A stretch of 64,000 nucleotides of DNA from Gramella jeungdoensis (GCF_023805255.1 NZ_JAMSCK010000001.1:248001-312000), one strand, 5' to 3'; shown: positions 17,453-26,274, numbered from the stretch's first letter. Notes: generated by a model not told the origin, from the sequence alone. Numbers and translations: made by a program.

Positions 17453-17749
17453 TTAAAGTGAGTCGATTATTTTGGGGTAATAACCTTCTGCAATAGTCCT
17501 TCCTGCCAGTGTTACCCAGATCAGAATAAGGCCGAGTATCACTTTGATATAATAAGAGATACTGAATCTAAATAAATCTTTCATCAATATATTAACCGGA
17601 GGAAAATATATTACTGCAATAGCTACATAAGTCATTCCAAGACCGGGATCATTGCCCCGAAAAAGATTCAATAGCCCTATAGGAAGTACAAATACTGCAA
17701 ATATCCAGCTAACAATAGACGCGATGTTGAAAGAATCTGCCATAATCAT
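17453..17749 (-). CDS. Small membrane protein of the regulator-led cluster
   Basis: About 98 residues from the ATG at 17749, chosen because the longer frame from 17803 would overlap the upstream gene by 41 bases. It has three hydrophobic segments and no recognisable domain. It lies 13 bases after the preceding small membrane-protein gene and 10 bases before the MpaB-like gene, so it is almost certainly co-transcribed with them. Function unknown. Confidence 0.6.
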   Translation of the reverse strand: MIMADSFNIASIVSWIFAVFVLPIGLLNLFRGNDPGLGMTYVAIAVIYFPPVNILMKDLFRFSISYYIKVILGLILIWVTLAGRTIAEGYYPKIIDSL

Positions 17750-17762
17750 AGCTTTAATAGTA

Positions 17763-18047
17763 TTAGGTGCCGGCAAATACGGTCCCGAAAATGCCGACTG
17801 CAAGTTCAGCCCAGATAAGGAAAAAGATCAGAAGAATGGCGCCAATGGCAATTACCCGGTTCTTTGAAGACGAAACGATACTAATCGTTAATTCAATTCC
17901 CATTCCTGTGGCCAACAATAGAATACCCATTATCAGGAAATCGGTAAATGACCATGCTATTTCATTGGTGAACTGCATTGCTATGATAGGGATCAAAAGT
18001 AAGATCCCAACAATACTTAGGATAATTAAAAGTCTTTTAGTTTTCAT
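17763..18047 (-). CDS. Small three-segment membrane protein of the regulator-led cluster
   Basis: A 94-residue protein that is nearly all hydrophobic: segments at about 5-25, 33-57 and 66-90. No domain was recognised. It follows the DUF4153-type gene by 24 bases and precedes another small membrane-protein gene. The arrangement suggests the two small proteins form a complex or are functionally linked, but there is no direct evidence. Confidence 0.65.
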   Translation of the reverse strand: MKTKRLLIILSIVGILLLIPIIAMQFTNEIAWSFTDFLIMGILLLATGMGIELTISIVSSSKNRVIAIGAILLIFFLIWAELAVGIFGTVFAGT

Positions 18048-18071
18048 AATCTATGATTTTTAATTGGTTAT

Positions 18072-19316
18072 TTATTTAAAGCCGAAAAGAAACGGAAATA
18101 CGAATACCACTATGCATATCCATACCAGGTAAACGGGCAGGTAAGCGGCAATAGCTTTTTCTACGATGCTGACTTCTGATTTTTTAAAAAGGATCTTGAA
18201 GAGCCTTAAAGCGATTATAATTAAATGGACTAGAAATAAAATATTTATGCCAAGAATGGCCAACCGATTGGGAGTAAATCCCCATTCTGAAATTCTGAAC
18301 AGAATGGCTGAAAGGGCCACAGCGTTTACAATAATAGTAACAACCGATAGCGGTAGAAGAACCCATAATGAGGAGAGTTTTCCTTTTTTAATACTTTCAG
18401 CAACCGAAAAGAAGATCAGTGCTATAACCCCTGTTAGAAGCAGGTTGAAGATGAGAAGAAACTCCCGGTCGTTGTAAGGGTCTTTGCCTGAATAAATTAT
18501 GGCGCCCAGGTAAATTATTAGCATCACCAGAACCAGCGGACTGAATATTTTCGCAATGACCGGTGAAACCTTATTCACGAGTTGCGGATTGGTGTGTGTT
18601 AGGAATGTGGCAAAAATAGGAATTGCAGGCAGGCCAAAGAGCACTATATATCGGAAATAGAACTCTTCGATCTCCATGCCAATCAGATTAAAAAGTCCGA
18701 GGGTAATGCCACTCATTAAAATTCCGGCCAGCACTAATATTGCACTCATCACCAGAAGGTCCCCGTTAAACCTTAAAAACCTGAGTCTATTCCCAAAATC
18801 ATGAATCTTATCAGCTGTGAAGGATAGTCCAAATGTCATCCATAATAGTAAAGGAGTATGTATACAGGCAAGCAGGAGGGTGTCACTGGTTTCAGCAGAA
18901 CCTGGAAGTATATTAATGTAGATAAGACCAGCAAGGAATATTGAGGTTACGATCGCAATATTTTTAGTGGTTAAATTATTTTTCCAGCAGAAATAAGCCG
19001 TTAAAAACGGAAAAACAAGAAAGCTTATATTCCGGCTGTAATAGAATTCTTCACTGATCGTAAAGATATCAGGTAATTTGGCCAATATACCGGCGATCAG
19101 AGAAGCGAAAATAACAAACACCCATTCGCTCTTGGTTCCCCAGGAAATCTCATCCGATTCATAGTTCAGTCTTTCATACCAGAACCCGGCAACCGGCCTT
19201 TCTTTAACCTGTGTATAGATTTCAAGAAATTCCTTTTTAAAATCTTTTTTGTCAGACCTGTATAGTCTCTCAAGGAAACCCGGGTTGTCTATGTTGGTAA
19301 TAATTTCGCTTCTCAT
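18072..19316 (-). CDS. DUF4153-type polytopic membrane protein
   Basis: A 414-residue protein with a soluble N-terminal stretch of about 60 residues and then roughly ten to eleven transmembrane segments. The pattern of the C-terminal part (IYSGKDPYNDREFLLIFNLLLTGV and RLAILGINILFLVHLIIIALRL) resembles the DUF4153 family, for which no biochemical function is established. An operator-like palindrome (19346-19362) lies 30 bases upstream of its start, identical in plan to the one in front of the cluster's first gene. Confidence 0.7.
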   Translation of the reverse strand: MRSEIITNIDNPGFLERLYRSDKKDFKKEFLEIYTQVKERPVAGFWYERLNYESDEISWGTKSEWVFVIFASLIAGILAKLPDIFTISEEFYYSRNISFLVFPFLTAYFCWKNNLTTKNIAIVTSIFLAGLIYINILPGSAETSDTLLLACIHTPLLLWMTFGLSFTADKIHDFGNRLRFLRFNGDLLVMSAILVLAGILMSGITLGLFNLIGMEIEEFYFRYIVLFGLPAIPIFATFLTHTNPQLVNKVSPVIAKIFSPLVLVMLIIYLGAIIYSGKDPYNDREFLLIFNLLLTGVIALIFFSVAESIKKGKLSSLWVLLPLSVVTIIVNAVALSAILFRISEWGFTPNRLAILGINILFLVHLIIIALRLFKILFKKSEVSIVEKAIAAYLPVYLVWICIVVFVFPFLFGFK

Positions 19317-19345
19317 GATTTTATTTTTTTGTTTAATCTTAAAGA

Positions 19346-19362
19346 ACTTTGAAATACAAAGT
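19346..19362. promoter_or_regulatory. Operator-like palindrome ACTTTG-N5-CAAAGT (site 2)
   Basis: ACTTTG (19346-19351) and CAAAGT (19357-19362) are perfect inverted half-sites around a 5-base AT spacer. The 17-base site differs from site 1 (20325-20341) at one spacer base. It lies between the winged-helix regulator gene and the DUF4153-type gene. Confidence 0.7.
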
Positions 19363-19378
19363 GGAAGATTAAAAAAAT

Positions 19379-19699
19379 TTAGGTTTCTTTTTTATTGATG
19401 TTCACATCGGTACTTAATAGTTTTTCCAAAGCATCCAGGTGTGCCTGAAAGGCTTTTCTCCCCGTTTCTGTAGCCAGGTAACGGGTATTGGGTTTTCTGT
19501 CTATGAAGGATTTCTCCACTTTTATATATTTCTTTTTTTCAAGGGCTTTTGTGTGGCTGGCGATATTGCCATCTGTGGCCCCTAAAAGTTCTTTAAGGGT
19601 TTTAAAATCGGCAAATTCATTTACCATCAGCACACTCATAATACCGAGGCGTACCCTGTGATCAAAGGCTTTATTTATATTGCTTATTATATTTTTCAT
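19379..19699 (-). CDS. Winged-helix transcriptional regulator (HTH_34-like, MarR/ArsR fold)
   Basis: A 106-residue DNA-binding protein. Residues 8-85 form a winged helix: the recognition helix region is GATDGNIASHTKALEKKKYI and the wing is KSFIDRKPNTRYLATETGR, the pattern of the winged-helix family PF13601. No effector or metal-binding motif is visible. Its ATG overlaps the stop of the preceding membrane-protein gene by one base (TAATG), which implies translational coupling. The two matching palindromes flanking this gene pair are the obvious candidates for its binding sites. Confidence 0.85.
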   Translation of the reverse strand: MKNIISNINKAFDHRVRLGIMSVLMVNEFADFKTLKELLGATDGNIASHTKALEKKKYIKVEKSFIDRKPNTRYLATETGRKAFQAHLDALEKLLSTDVNINKKET

Positions 19700-20316
19700 T
19701 AAGCACTTTTTCGGTCATATTTATTGTACATCCATACGCCGTAAATTATATGAAAGACTCCGAAACCGACTGCCCAGAAATATATTCCATATCCTGGGAA
19801 CTGAGTGGCGATAAGTCCAAGGATAAGGTTGGAATAGCCCAGGCTTTTAAGATCTCCAAAGGTATATTTACTGCCATGAATGAGGGCTAAACCATAAAAA
19901 ATTAACATGCTGGGAGCAATGAGGCCTGCAAGGCCATATTGAAGTAAAACCAGGCAGAAAATACCACCTGAAAACAGCGGGGCAAAGAAGTTAATTACCA
20001 GTCTTTTTGTAGTACTGTCCCATATCTTCTGGTCATTCCTTTTTGCCTTCTGCGTGGTAAGATAGATAGCTGTGCCCAAAGCCAGGACAAGTACTGCGAT
20101 AGCTACCAGAAAAAGTTCTGTAGTTATCTCAGGGTTCAGAGAAGAATTATAATCCAGGTCGTGCTCCGAAAGAATGTTTCTTGCGATCACTGCGCCAATG
20201 AGTGCATAGCATCCGGCAAATACTCCCGCCAGGCCGCTAAGAGAGATAAAACGGGACGAGCGATCCATCATCTGTTTGATCTCACTTATGTCCCGAAGAT
20301 ACTTTTCGTTTTCCAT
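19699..20316 (-). CDS. Four-to-five segment membrane protein, first gene of the regulator-led cluster
   Basis: About 205 residues from the ATG at 20316 (MENEKYLRDISEIKQMMD). A frame open from 20358 would start upstream of the operator palindrome and is less likely. A short amphipathic N-terminus with RSSRFISLSGLAGVFAG is followed by membrane segments at about 28-45, 65-90, 110-135, 140-155 and 170-195. Such proteins commonly accompany winged-helix regulators in Bacteroidota, but their role is unknown. The stop codon overlaps the regulator start. Confidence 0.7.
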   Translation of the reverse strand: MENEKYLRDISEIKQMMDRSSRFISLSGLAGVFAGCYALIGAVIARNILSEHDLDYNSSLNPEITTELFLVAIAVLVLALGTAIYLTTQKAKRNDQKIWDSTTKRLVINFFAPLFSGGIFCLVLLQYGLAGLIAPSMLIFYGLALIHGSKYTFGDLKSLGYSNLILGLIATQFPGYGIYFWAVGFGVFHIIYGVWMYNKYDRKSA

Positions 20317-20324
20317 TTTAAAGT

Positions 20325-20341
20325 ACTTTGAAAAACAAAGT
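20325..20341. promoter_or_regulatory. Operator-like palindrome ACTTTG-N5-CAAAGT (site 1)
   Basis: ACTTTG (20325-20330) and CAAAGT (20336-20341) flank a 5-base A-rich spacer. It lies 8 bases upstream of the ATG at 20316, where a bound protein would block transcription or initiation. An overlapping 10-base palindrome AAAGTACTTT covers 20320-20329. Confidence 0.7.
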
Positions 20342-20486
20342 AAAATAAAAAACTTCAATTTTTGATAATAAATTTTAAAAATTTAATTCCACTTTGACTA
20401 AAAGGATAATAACAAAGCCCCTCAATTTGAATGGCTTTTAAATTCTATAGGTCCAATTGCAGGAAACTAAAATTGGTCGAATGCAA

Positions 20487-21341
20487 TTATTTCACTATCC
20501 AAAGTGGAATTTTAAGTGTACGGTCAAAAAGTTCATCGGTAACACTACCCACCAAAAGAGAAGAAAAAACATTTCCGCCTTTATCACCCACCACTAAGAG
20601 ATCTGCACCGGATTTTTCAGCTTCGATGGTCATTTTCTCAGCAATACTGGCTTCGCGGCCCCGAATTACTTTCATTTCACAGTCGGTAATTTTATTCTTT
20701 TTTAAGAATTTTTCAAATTTTTCCCTGGTATGCTTTTCAATCTTAGGTACTATTTCTTCCTTATTGAGATAGGGGGTGAATTGTACCGGAACATTATAGA
20801 TATTTACTGCGGTGATCTTTGCGTCGGTATGGTTGGCGAGGATTGAAGTCAGTTGAAACACCTTGGCAGATTCCTTGGAAAAATCGGTTCCACCCCAGAT
20901 ATTACCCATACTTAGCCCCGGATTTTCGGGAACAGATAGAATGTCACATTTGAGTAATCTCATTAATTTATCAGAAACTATTCCCGTTCCCTGGTTCTTG
21001 GATTTATTACCTACCATCACCAGGTCTATTTTATATTTGTTAGCTATATAATTTATAAGGGATTCGGTATAGGGGTCTTCAGAAATAAGAACCTTTGAAG
21101 GAGTTTCAGCCTTAAAAAGAGTTGCAACCTTTTCATCAAGTTCATCACTGATCAATTTTTCCAGATTGAAATTCTTCAGTTGTTCCTGAAACAGATCAGA
21201 TATCTCATATTTTTTTATGTTATGCACAAAATAAATCTTTTTCGGTTTTAAGGTTTCCGCTAAAAATGAAGCATACCGGATTATATCTGTATCGGTTGAG
21301 GTAAGGTCAAGGGCTACAAGGATGTTATCTATATTTTTCAT
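20487..21341 (-). CDS. Tandem-domain universal stress protein (UspA family)
   Basis: A 284-residue cytoplasmic protein with two Usp domains (about 1-145 and 146-284). The second domain has the complete ATP-binding pattern G-x2-G-x9-G-S in GDKGG through VGSVTDEL. The first has a degenerate version (VGNKSKNQG). Two-domain Usp proteins are common stress-response factors in Bacteroidota. It starts 2 bases after the stop of the BCCT transporter gene, so it is likely part of the same message; ATP-binding Usp domains are known to modulate transporters. Confidence 0.9.
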   Translation of the reverse strand: MKNIDNILVALDLTSTDTDIIRYASFLAETLKPKKIYFVHNIKKYEISDLFQEQLKNFNLEKLISDELDEKVATLFKAETPSKVLISEDPYTESLINYIANKYKIDLVMVGNKSKNQGTGIVSDKLMRLLKCDILSVPENPGLSMGNIWGGTDFSKESAKVFQLTSILANHTDAKITAVNIYNVPVQFTPYLNKEEIVPKIEKHTREKFEKFLKKNKITDCEMKVIRGREASIAEKMTIEAEKSGADLLVVGDKGGNVFSSLLVGSVTDELFDRTLKIPLWIVK

Positions 21342-21343
21342 GA

Positions 21344-22969
21344 TTATTCTGTTTTACCTGATTCTTGAAGATTTCTTTTGTTCACTATTTCAGATACGAT
21401 CTCCTCATAATTTTCCATCTGTTTTTCAGATTTTCTCTCATTCAGTTTTTTCAGGTCTTCATTCAAACCTTTGTATAGGGAATAGCACATTAAGAGTAAA
21501 ATAACAGCAAAGGGTAACCCGGTGACTATGGTCGCTGTTTGTAAAGCCTGCAAACCGCCACCAACCAGAAGCACAGCGGCTACGGTTCCCTCGGTTACCG
21601 CCCAGAAAATTCGCTGTCCTACCGGCGCATCTATCTTTCCTCCCGAAGTAAGACTGTCTACTACAAGAGATCCGGAATCGGACGAGGTAATAAAAAATCC
21701 GGCAATAAGTAAAACTGCGACTACATTAATGATCATAGATAATGGATAATCCTGGAAAAAAACGAACAGGGCTGTAGCGATATCATCATTTACGGCCTCG
21801 CTAATCACATCATTTCCAGACATGATCTGGTCTATAGCTACACTACCAAATGCAGACATCCAGAAGAATGTTAACAGCGAAGGAACCAGTAATACTCCTA
21901 AAATAAATTCCCTGATCGTTCTTCCTTTAGATATTCGTGCTATGAACATCCCAACAAAAGGGGACCAGCCTATCCACCAGCCCCAGTAGAATACGGTCCA
22001 GGCGTTCTGCCAGCTCCCACTGGTAAAGGTTTCACTCCAGGTAGCTATCTCCAGAAAGTTAAAAAGATAACTTCCTGTGTTTTGGACAAATGATCTGAAT
22101 ATAAACAGTGTTGGTCCCAGGATTACTGCCAATATGAGGAGTACTACCGCGATTCTCATATTCCATTCACTAAGAATTTTTACTCCCTTGTCTACACCCA
22201 GAATTACCGAGATGGTTGCAATAGCAGTGATTATGGCTATGATCAGAATTTGAGTCGTGGTGCCGTCAGGTAATCCAAACACATGATTTAATCCTGAAGC
22301 GATCTGCTGTACACCAAATCCCAGGGAAGTTGCCAGTCCGAAAACCGTGGCCAGCACCGCAAAAATATCAATGATATCTCCAATTCTTCCGTAGATACGG
22401 TCGCCGAGAAAAGGATAGAAAATAGACCTGATTGTTAATGGCAGCCCGCGGGTATAGGTGAAGTAGCTTAGAGAAAGCCCCACCAGTGCATAAACAGCCC
22501 AGGCATGAAAGCCCCAGTGTAAAAAGGTGAAATTCATTGCTTCCTGTGCTGCTGCCGCAGTTCCGGCTTCTGCAATGGGAGGAGAATTAAAATGCATTAC
22601 CGGTTCACCAACACTAAAAAATAAAAGTCCTATTCCCATTCCTGCACTGAAGAGCATGGCGAACCAGGAAAGGGTTTTGAATTCCGGTTTGGCATTCTGG
22701 CCACCAATACGAAGTTTTCCAAACCGGCCCAGGGCCAGATAAATGAGGAATACGAAAAAGATATTTATCGCGAGGATAAAGAACCAGTCAGCATTTTCTG
22801 CTACAGAGTGCTGCAGATCTTCAAAAAAGCTTTCTGCCTGTTTTTTATAAATTAAGGTTAATACTATGCTTATAATGATAAAGATGGAAGAGGTGAAAAA
22901 TACCGGCCCGTTAATTTCCAGTCCGAATATGGATTTCTTCTCATCACTTCTGGTAACTTTCTCTGCCAT
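21344..22969 (-). CDS. BCCT family betaine/choline/carnitine transporter
   Basis: A 541-residue inner-membrane protein with about 12 hydrophobic segments. The diagnostic BCCT motif WGWWIGWSPFVGMFIARISKGRTIREF (about 336-362) is present, as is GMGIGLLFFSVGEPVMHF near residue 112. These transporters take up trimethylammonium osmolytes, driven by sodium or protons. The cytoplasmic C-terminal tail is rich in Lys and Glu, which fits an osmosensing tail but is not proof. It lies between a porin-like gene and a Usp gene on the same strand. Confidence 0.93.
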   Translation of the reverse strand: MAEKVTRSDEKKSIFGLEINGPVFFTSSIFIIISIVLTLIYKKQAESFFEDLQHSVAENADWFFILAINIFFVFLIYLALGRFGKLRIGGQNAKPEFKTLSWFAMLFSAGMGIGLLFFSVGEPVMHFNSPPIAEAGTAAAAQEAMNFTFLHWGFHAWAVYALVGLSLSYFTYTRGLPLTIRSIFYPFLGDRIYGRIGDIIDIFAVLATVFGLATSLGFGVQQIASGLNHVFGLPDGTTTQILIIAIITAIATISVILGVDKGVKILSEWNMRIAVVLLILAVILGPTLFIFRSFVQNTGSYLFNFLEIATWSETFTSGSWQNAWTVFYWGWWIGWSPFVGMFIARISKGRTIREFILGVLLVPSLLTFFWMSAFGSVAIDQIMSGNDVISEAVNDDIATALFVFFQDYPLSMIINVVAVLLIAGFFITSSDSGSLVVDSLTSGGKIDAPVGQRIFWAVTEGTVAAVLLVGGGLQALQTATIVTGLPFAVILLLMCYSLYKGLNEDLKKLNERKSEKQMENYEEIVSEIVNKRNLQESGKTE

Positions 22970-22990
22970 AAATCTAGTTTCTGGTAGTTA

Positions 22991-24148
22991 TTAAAAATAA
23001 TAACCAATATTAATATTGAATCTTGCTTCCCATTTTGCATCAGGATTACCTACGGAGAAATCGTTTACAAAATTTCCTCCCAGCCAGGATTGATTATATC
23101 CGGCTGCGTAATCTATATAAGTGTATACATGTCCAGCACTCACCAGAACGCCGGTTACATTCATAAATGAATCTTCAAATGATTTTACCTTTTTGTCCAT
23201 AAATCCGAAGTCATTATAGAACTGAAGATTACTTATTGGGCCTAATTTTACAGGAATGCTTTTTGAAAAAGCCAGGGTATAAATATTGAAATCTGATGCT
23301 ACTTCATAAGGAACTCCATATGCCCCCATTTGAATCACATCATCAGACTCTTCCGGTAGGTTTTTAGGGTCATGATTAATGATCATTCCCTGCAATTTGA
23401 AATTCCAGTTCCTGAAATCTAATTCATAATGTAGAGCCAGACCGTTGTGTGATCCGGTTTCTTTAGTATCCAGGTTGTATAATCCGCCATATTGAGCTGA
23501 AAGGCCCAGACGGTTTTTTATCGAATCCCCGAACTTATAGATCAGTTTTCCATTTACCTGGTTCACTTCTTTATTTCTTCCAACTACATCATAGGAGTAT
23601 CTGTTGGAAGAAGATTCGGTATCTCCGCCAAAACGTAATTCTTCAGAATTTTTATAGAATGCCAGGTCATATTCGAAATTATCACCTGTATGTAAATATT
23701 TAATCCCCATATCATGATCGTCCTCTAAACCAAAATAATAGGTAAGGTTGAAAAACCAATTGTGGGAATTGTATTGTTGTATCCCGAAGGGAACCTGGCT
23801 TAATCCAATTTGTATCTCATCCTTGTCATTAAATCTATATCCAACCCAGCCTTGTTTCATGAAGCCACCTCCAAAAGCTTCGGAGTAAAGCCGGTATTCA
23901 GCATTTAAATAAAGATCTTTCCATGCAGCGTCGAAGTTGATTCTAAACATATCATAGCCAAAATCTCCTCCCCGTTCTTTCTGTCCGTCTTTCCAGGAAG
24001 ACAGGTTATAATTGAATCTTAACGCACCACCAACATGGATTTCAGGCTTTTCCTGAGCTTGAACCTGATTTCCCGGTACCAGTAAAAATACCGGAAATAA
24101 AAATCCAGCCAGTAAGATTCCGGCAATTTTCGAAAAATAACTTCGCAT
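22991..24148 (-). CDS. Outer-membrane porin-like beta-barrel protein
   Basis: A 385-residue protein with a signal peptide (cleavage near VQAQEKP, residue 31). The remainder alternates polar and hydrophobic residues in amphipathic strands with many aromatic girdle residues, and ends with the classical C-terminal strand NINIGYYF (terminal Phe). No plug domain is present. It is likely a specific porin; the adjacent BCCT transporter gene 21 bases downstream suggests a role in admitting osmolytes such as betaine. Confidence 0.75.
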   Translation of the reverse strand: MRSYFSKIAGILLAGFLFPVFLLVPGNQVQAQEKPEIHVGGALRFNYNLSSWKDGQKERGGDFGYDMFRINFDAAWKDLYLNAEYRLYSEAFGGGFMKQGWVGYRFNDKDEIQIGLSQVPFGIQQYNSHNWFFNLTYYFGLEDDHDMGIKYLHTGDNFEYDLAFYKNSEELRFGGDTESSSNRYSYDVVGRNKEVNQVNGKLIYKFGDSIKNRLGLSAQYGGLYNLDTKETGSHNGLALHYELDFRNWNFKLQGMIINHDPKNLPEESDDVIQMGAYGVPYEVASDFNIYTLAFSKSIPVKLGPISNLQFYNDFGFMDKKVKSFEDSFMNVTGVLVSAGHVYTYIDYAAGYNQSWLGGNFVNDFSVGNPDAKWEARFNINIGYYF

Positions 24149-24231
24149 GGAAGGGAAATATCAGATGAATTCTTAATGTACTCTGAAAATCTCTCTTTAG
24201 GCGAAAGCGTTCTTAAATTTTGTGAAAGTTT

Positions 24232-25050
24232 TTAGATTTCGTTCACCGTTTTTCTTATAGCTGTAAGATTGCTTAGGAGTTTTTCCAGATGTGAAAGATT
24301 AAGCATATTAGCACCGTCACTTTTAGCATTTGCAGGGTCGAAGTGGGTTTCAATAAATAATCCGTCAACGTTATTTACGATTCCGGCACGTGCAATGGTC
24401 TCGATCATATCAGGTCGACCGCCGGTTACTCCGCTACTCTGATTTGGCTGCTGTAATGAATGAGTGACATCCAGAACAGTTGGTGCAAATTCACGCATGG
24501 TCGGGATACCTCTGAAATCAACGATCAGATCTTGGTAGCCGAACATGGTTCCGCGATCGGTAACCATTACTTGCTCATTATTGCAATCGGTAACCTTGGT
24601 CACGGCATGTTTCATACTTTCGGGACTCATAAACTGTCCTTTTTTAAGATTTACGGCTTTTCCGGTTTCGGCTGCCGCCACAACAAGATCGGTTTGTCTT
24701 ACCAGGAAAGCAGGGATCTGTAGAACATCTACATATTCAGCGGCCAACTGGGCATCGCTGATTTCATGTATATCTGTTACTGTAGGTATATTAAAGGTCT
24801 CTGATACTTTTCGTAAAATCTTCAGTGCCTTTTCATCGCCAATACCAGTAAAACTGTCTATCCGGCTTCTGTTTGCCTTTTTAAAAGAGCCTTTAAAAAC
24901 ATAGGGAATCTCTAATTTATCAGTGATCCCAACAACCTTTTCGGCAATTCTCAAAGCCATGTCTTCTCCTTCTATTGCACAAGGGCCCGAAAGCAGAAAG
25001 AAATTATCAGATTTTGTATGTTTTATATTAGGAATTTTACTTAAATCCAT
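24232..25050 (-). CDS. kdsA: 3-deoxy-D-manno-octulosonate-8-phosphate synthase (KDO8P synthase), metal-dependent type
   Basis: A 272-residue cytoplasmic enzyme that condenses phosphoenolpyruvate with arabinose-5-phosphate for KDO and lipopolysaccharide inner core. Signatures include SGPCAIEGED, FKGSFKKANRSR, VTDIHE, VTDRGTMFGYQDL, and the C-terminal GLFIETHFDP. Cys in SGPCAIE replaces the Asn of the E. coli enzyme, which marks the metal-dependent class II. The ATG at 25050 is preferred because the promoter box lies 17 bases upstream; an in-frame ATG at 25059 would leave almost no leader. Core envelope gene, monocistronic. Confidence 0.95.
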   Translation of the reverse strand: MDLSKIPNIKHTKSDNFFLLSGPCAIEGEDMALRIAEKVVGITDKLEIPYVFKGSFKKANRSRIDSFTGIGDEKALKILRKVSETFNIPTVTDIHEISDAQLAAEYVDVLQIPAFLVRQTDLVVAAAETGKAVNLKKGQFMSPESMKHAVTKVTDCNNEQVMVTDRGTMFGYQDLIVDFRGIPTMREFAPTVLDVTHSLQQPNQSSGVTGGRPDMIETIARAGIVNNVDGLFIETHFDPANAKSDGANMLNLSHLEKLLSNLTAIRKTVNEI

Positions 25051-25067
25051 TCTGTTCAATTTTGCTG

Positions 25068-25075
25068 CAAAGATA
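25068..25075 (-). promoter_or_regulatory. -7 box of the kdsA promoter
   Basis: TATCTTTG on the minus strand, with a TTG about 20 bases upstream. The expected start of transcription falls near 25061, just before the chosen kdsA start codon. Confidence 0.5.
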
Positions 25076-25181
25076 ACTTAATTAATCTCGCATTGCAATC
25101 TGCACTAAATTTCAAAAAACCAAATAATTGGAGCTTATTTTCTGTAAATTAGAATCATGTGTAACCAAAAATTTCTCAGTT

Positions 25182-25670
25182 ATGAAAATCCATGAATTCC
25201 TAATCCCTCAATTGCAGCAGGAAGTGGCCCTGACTGAAAAATTCCTAAAAAGGATACCAGAGGATAAACTGGACTGGAAACCTCATAAAAAATCCATGAC
25301 TATACGTCAGCTTGCCAATCACCTTGGTGAAATACCTTCCTGGATAACCGGAACCATGAATGCCGGGGAAATGGACATGAAAGCATACAAGCCAACAGAT
25401 CATGCCACCATAGAGGAAATAATAAAGGAGTTGAAGGCGAATGCGGCGGAAGCAGAGAAGTCTTTGAAAAAATCTGATGATGAATTTGAAAGGATGTGGA
25501 AAATGACCAATGATGGGGAGATCATCTTTGAAATGCCAAAATTTAACGTGCTTCAATCTACCGTGATGAACCAGTTTCCACATCACCGGGCTCAACTCGG
25601 AGTTTATTTCAGGCTACTGGATATTTCGGTTCCGGCCACTTATGGTCCTTCGGCTGATGAACAGGAATAA
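25182..25670 (+). CDS. DinB-family protein
   Basis: About 162 residues from the ATG at 25182, where the DinB fold begins (KIHEFLIPQLQQEVALTEKFL); a frame open from 25128 adds residues unlike the family. The metal-ligand histidines are visible in LANHLGEIP near residue 50 and in NQFPHHRAQLGVYFRLL near 135, giving the three-His site of the DinB/YfiT superfamily. The function of most members is unknown; some are thiol-dependent transferases. It ends at a strong terminator. Confidence 0.85.
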   Translation: MKIHEFLIPQLQQEVALTEKFLKRIPEDKLDWKPHKKSMTIRQLANHLGEIPSWITGTMNAGEMDMKAYKPTDHATIEEIIKELKANAAEAEKSLKKSDDEFERMWKMTNDGEIIFEMPKFNVLQSTVMNQFPHHRAQLGVYFRLLDISVPATYGPSADEQE

Positions 25671-25696
25671 AAAACCGCTAAAAAAGCGGTTTTTCT
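25669..25696. terminator. Rho-independent terminator after the DinB gene
   Basis: AAAAAACCGCT and AGCGGTTTTT form a stem with a short A-rich loop, usable in both directions, between the convergent DinB-type and CHRD-type genes. Confidence 0.85.
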
Positions 25697-25713
25697 AATA
25701 TTTCTATGATAGT

Positions 25714-26274
25714 TTACTGAATAGAAAGTTCTAGTTCTCCACATGCTACCGGTGTTGTTGGTACATATGCGTCATCACTATCATTCATGCCATGTAGAAC
25801 GATCACCCTGTTTTGAAGGGCAGCAAGATCCTCGGCGGTTGGGTTGCCGTTTTCTCCAAGTATGAAGGTTTTTTCATAACTGATATTTCCATTTGCATCT
25901 GCCGTTGGGAAATCACCTAAAGGTAGTATTACGTCTCCATAGAAAGGTGCGCCTTCAGGGATTGTAATAATTCCATCCTCATTTGTATCGGCAGATTCTG
26001 GTGGACAGGTCGCATTTTCCTCTCCATTCTCCAGGCCGTGGATATGCTGTGGGTGAGCTTCTCCCGGAGTCATTCCCTGAGCTTCTACCACCACTGTAAG
26101 GTTGTCACCTTCTACAGTAATTGCTGCGGTACCGTTGGCACCGGAATCATTAATTTCAGATAACTGAGCGGTAAAATTGAAAGTTTCTTCTATCACCTGG
26201 TTGTCGTCATCGTCATCACAGCTAACGAAACCTAATAATAGAATTGATAAGAATAAAGTTTTGATGATTTTCAT
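25714..26274 (-). CDS. CHRD-domain lipoprotein
   Basis: About 186 residues from the ATG at 26274 (KIIKTLFLSILLLGFVSC gives a lipobox Cys, then DDDDDN). The mature domain contains HPQHIHGLENG near residue 78, the His-containing core of the CHRD domain, and CPPE and HGMND segments. CHRD domains occur in secreted proteins and adopt an SOD-like beta fold without known enzymatic activity; a metal-binding role for the His pair is plausible. Two isolated Cys residues could form a disulfide. Monocistronic. Confidence 0.8.
   Translation of the reverse strand: MKIIKTLFLSILLLGFVSCDDDDDNQVIEETFNFTAQLSEINDSGANGTAAITVEGDNLTVVVEAQGMTPGEAHPQHIHGLENGEENATCPPESADTNEDGIITIPEGAPFYGDVILPLGDFPTADANGNISYEKTFILGENGNPTAEDLAALQNRVIVLHGMNDSDDAYVPTTPVACGELELSIQ

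Noticed and set aside
20389-20506. Extra ACTTTG and CAAAGT half-sites near the end of the Usp gene
   Set aside because: They are single half-sites, far apart and partly inside coding sequence, so they are not counted as further operators.
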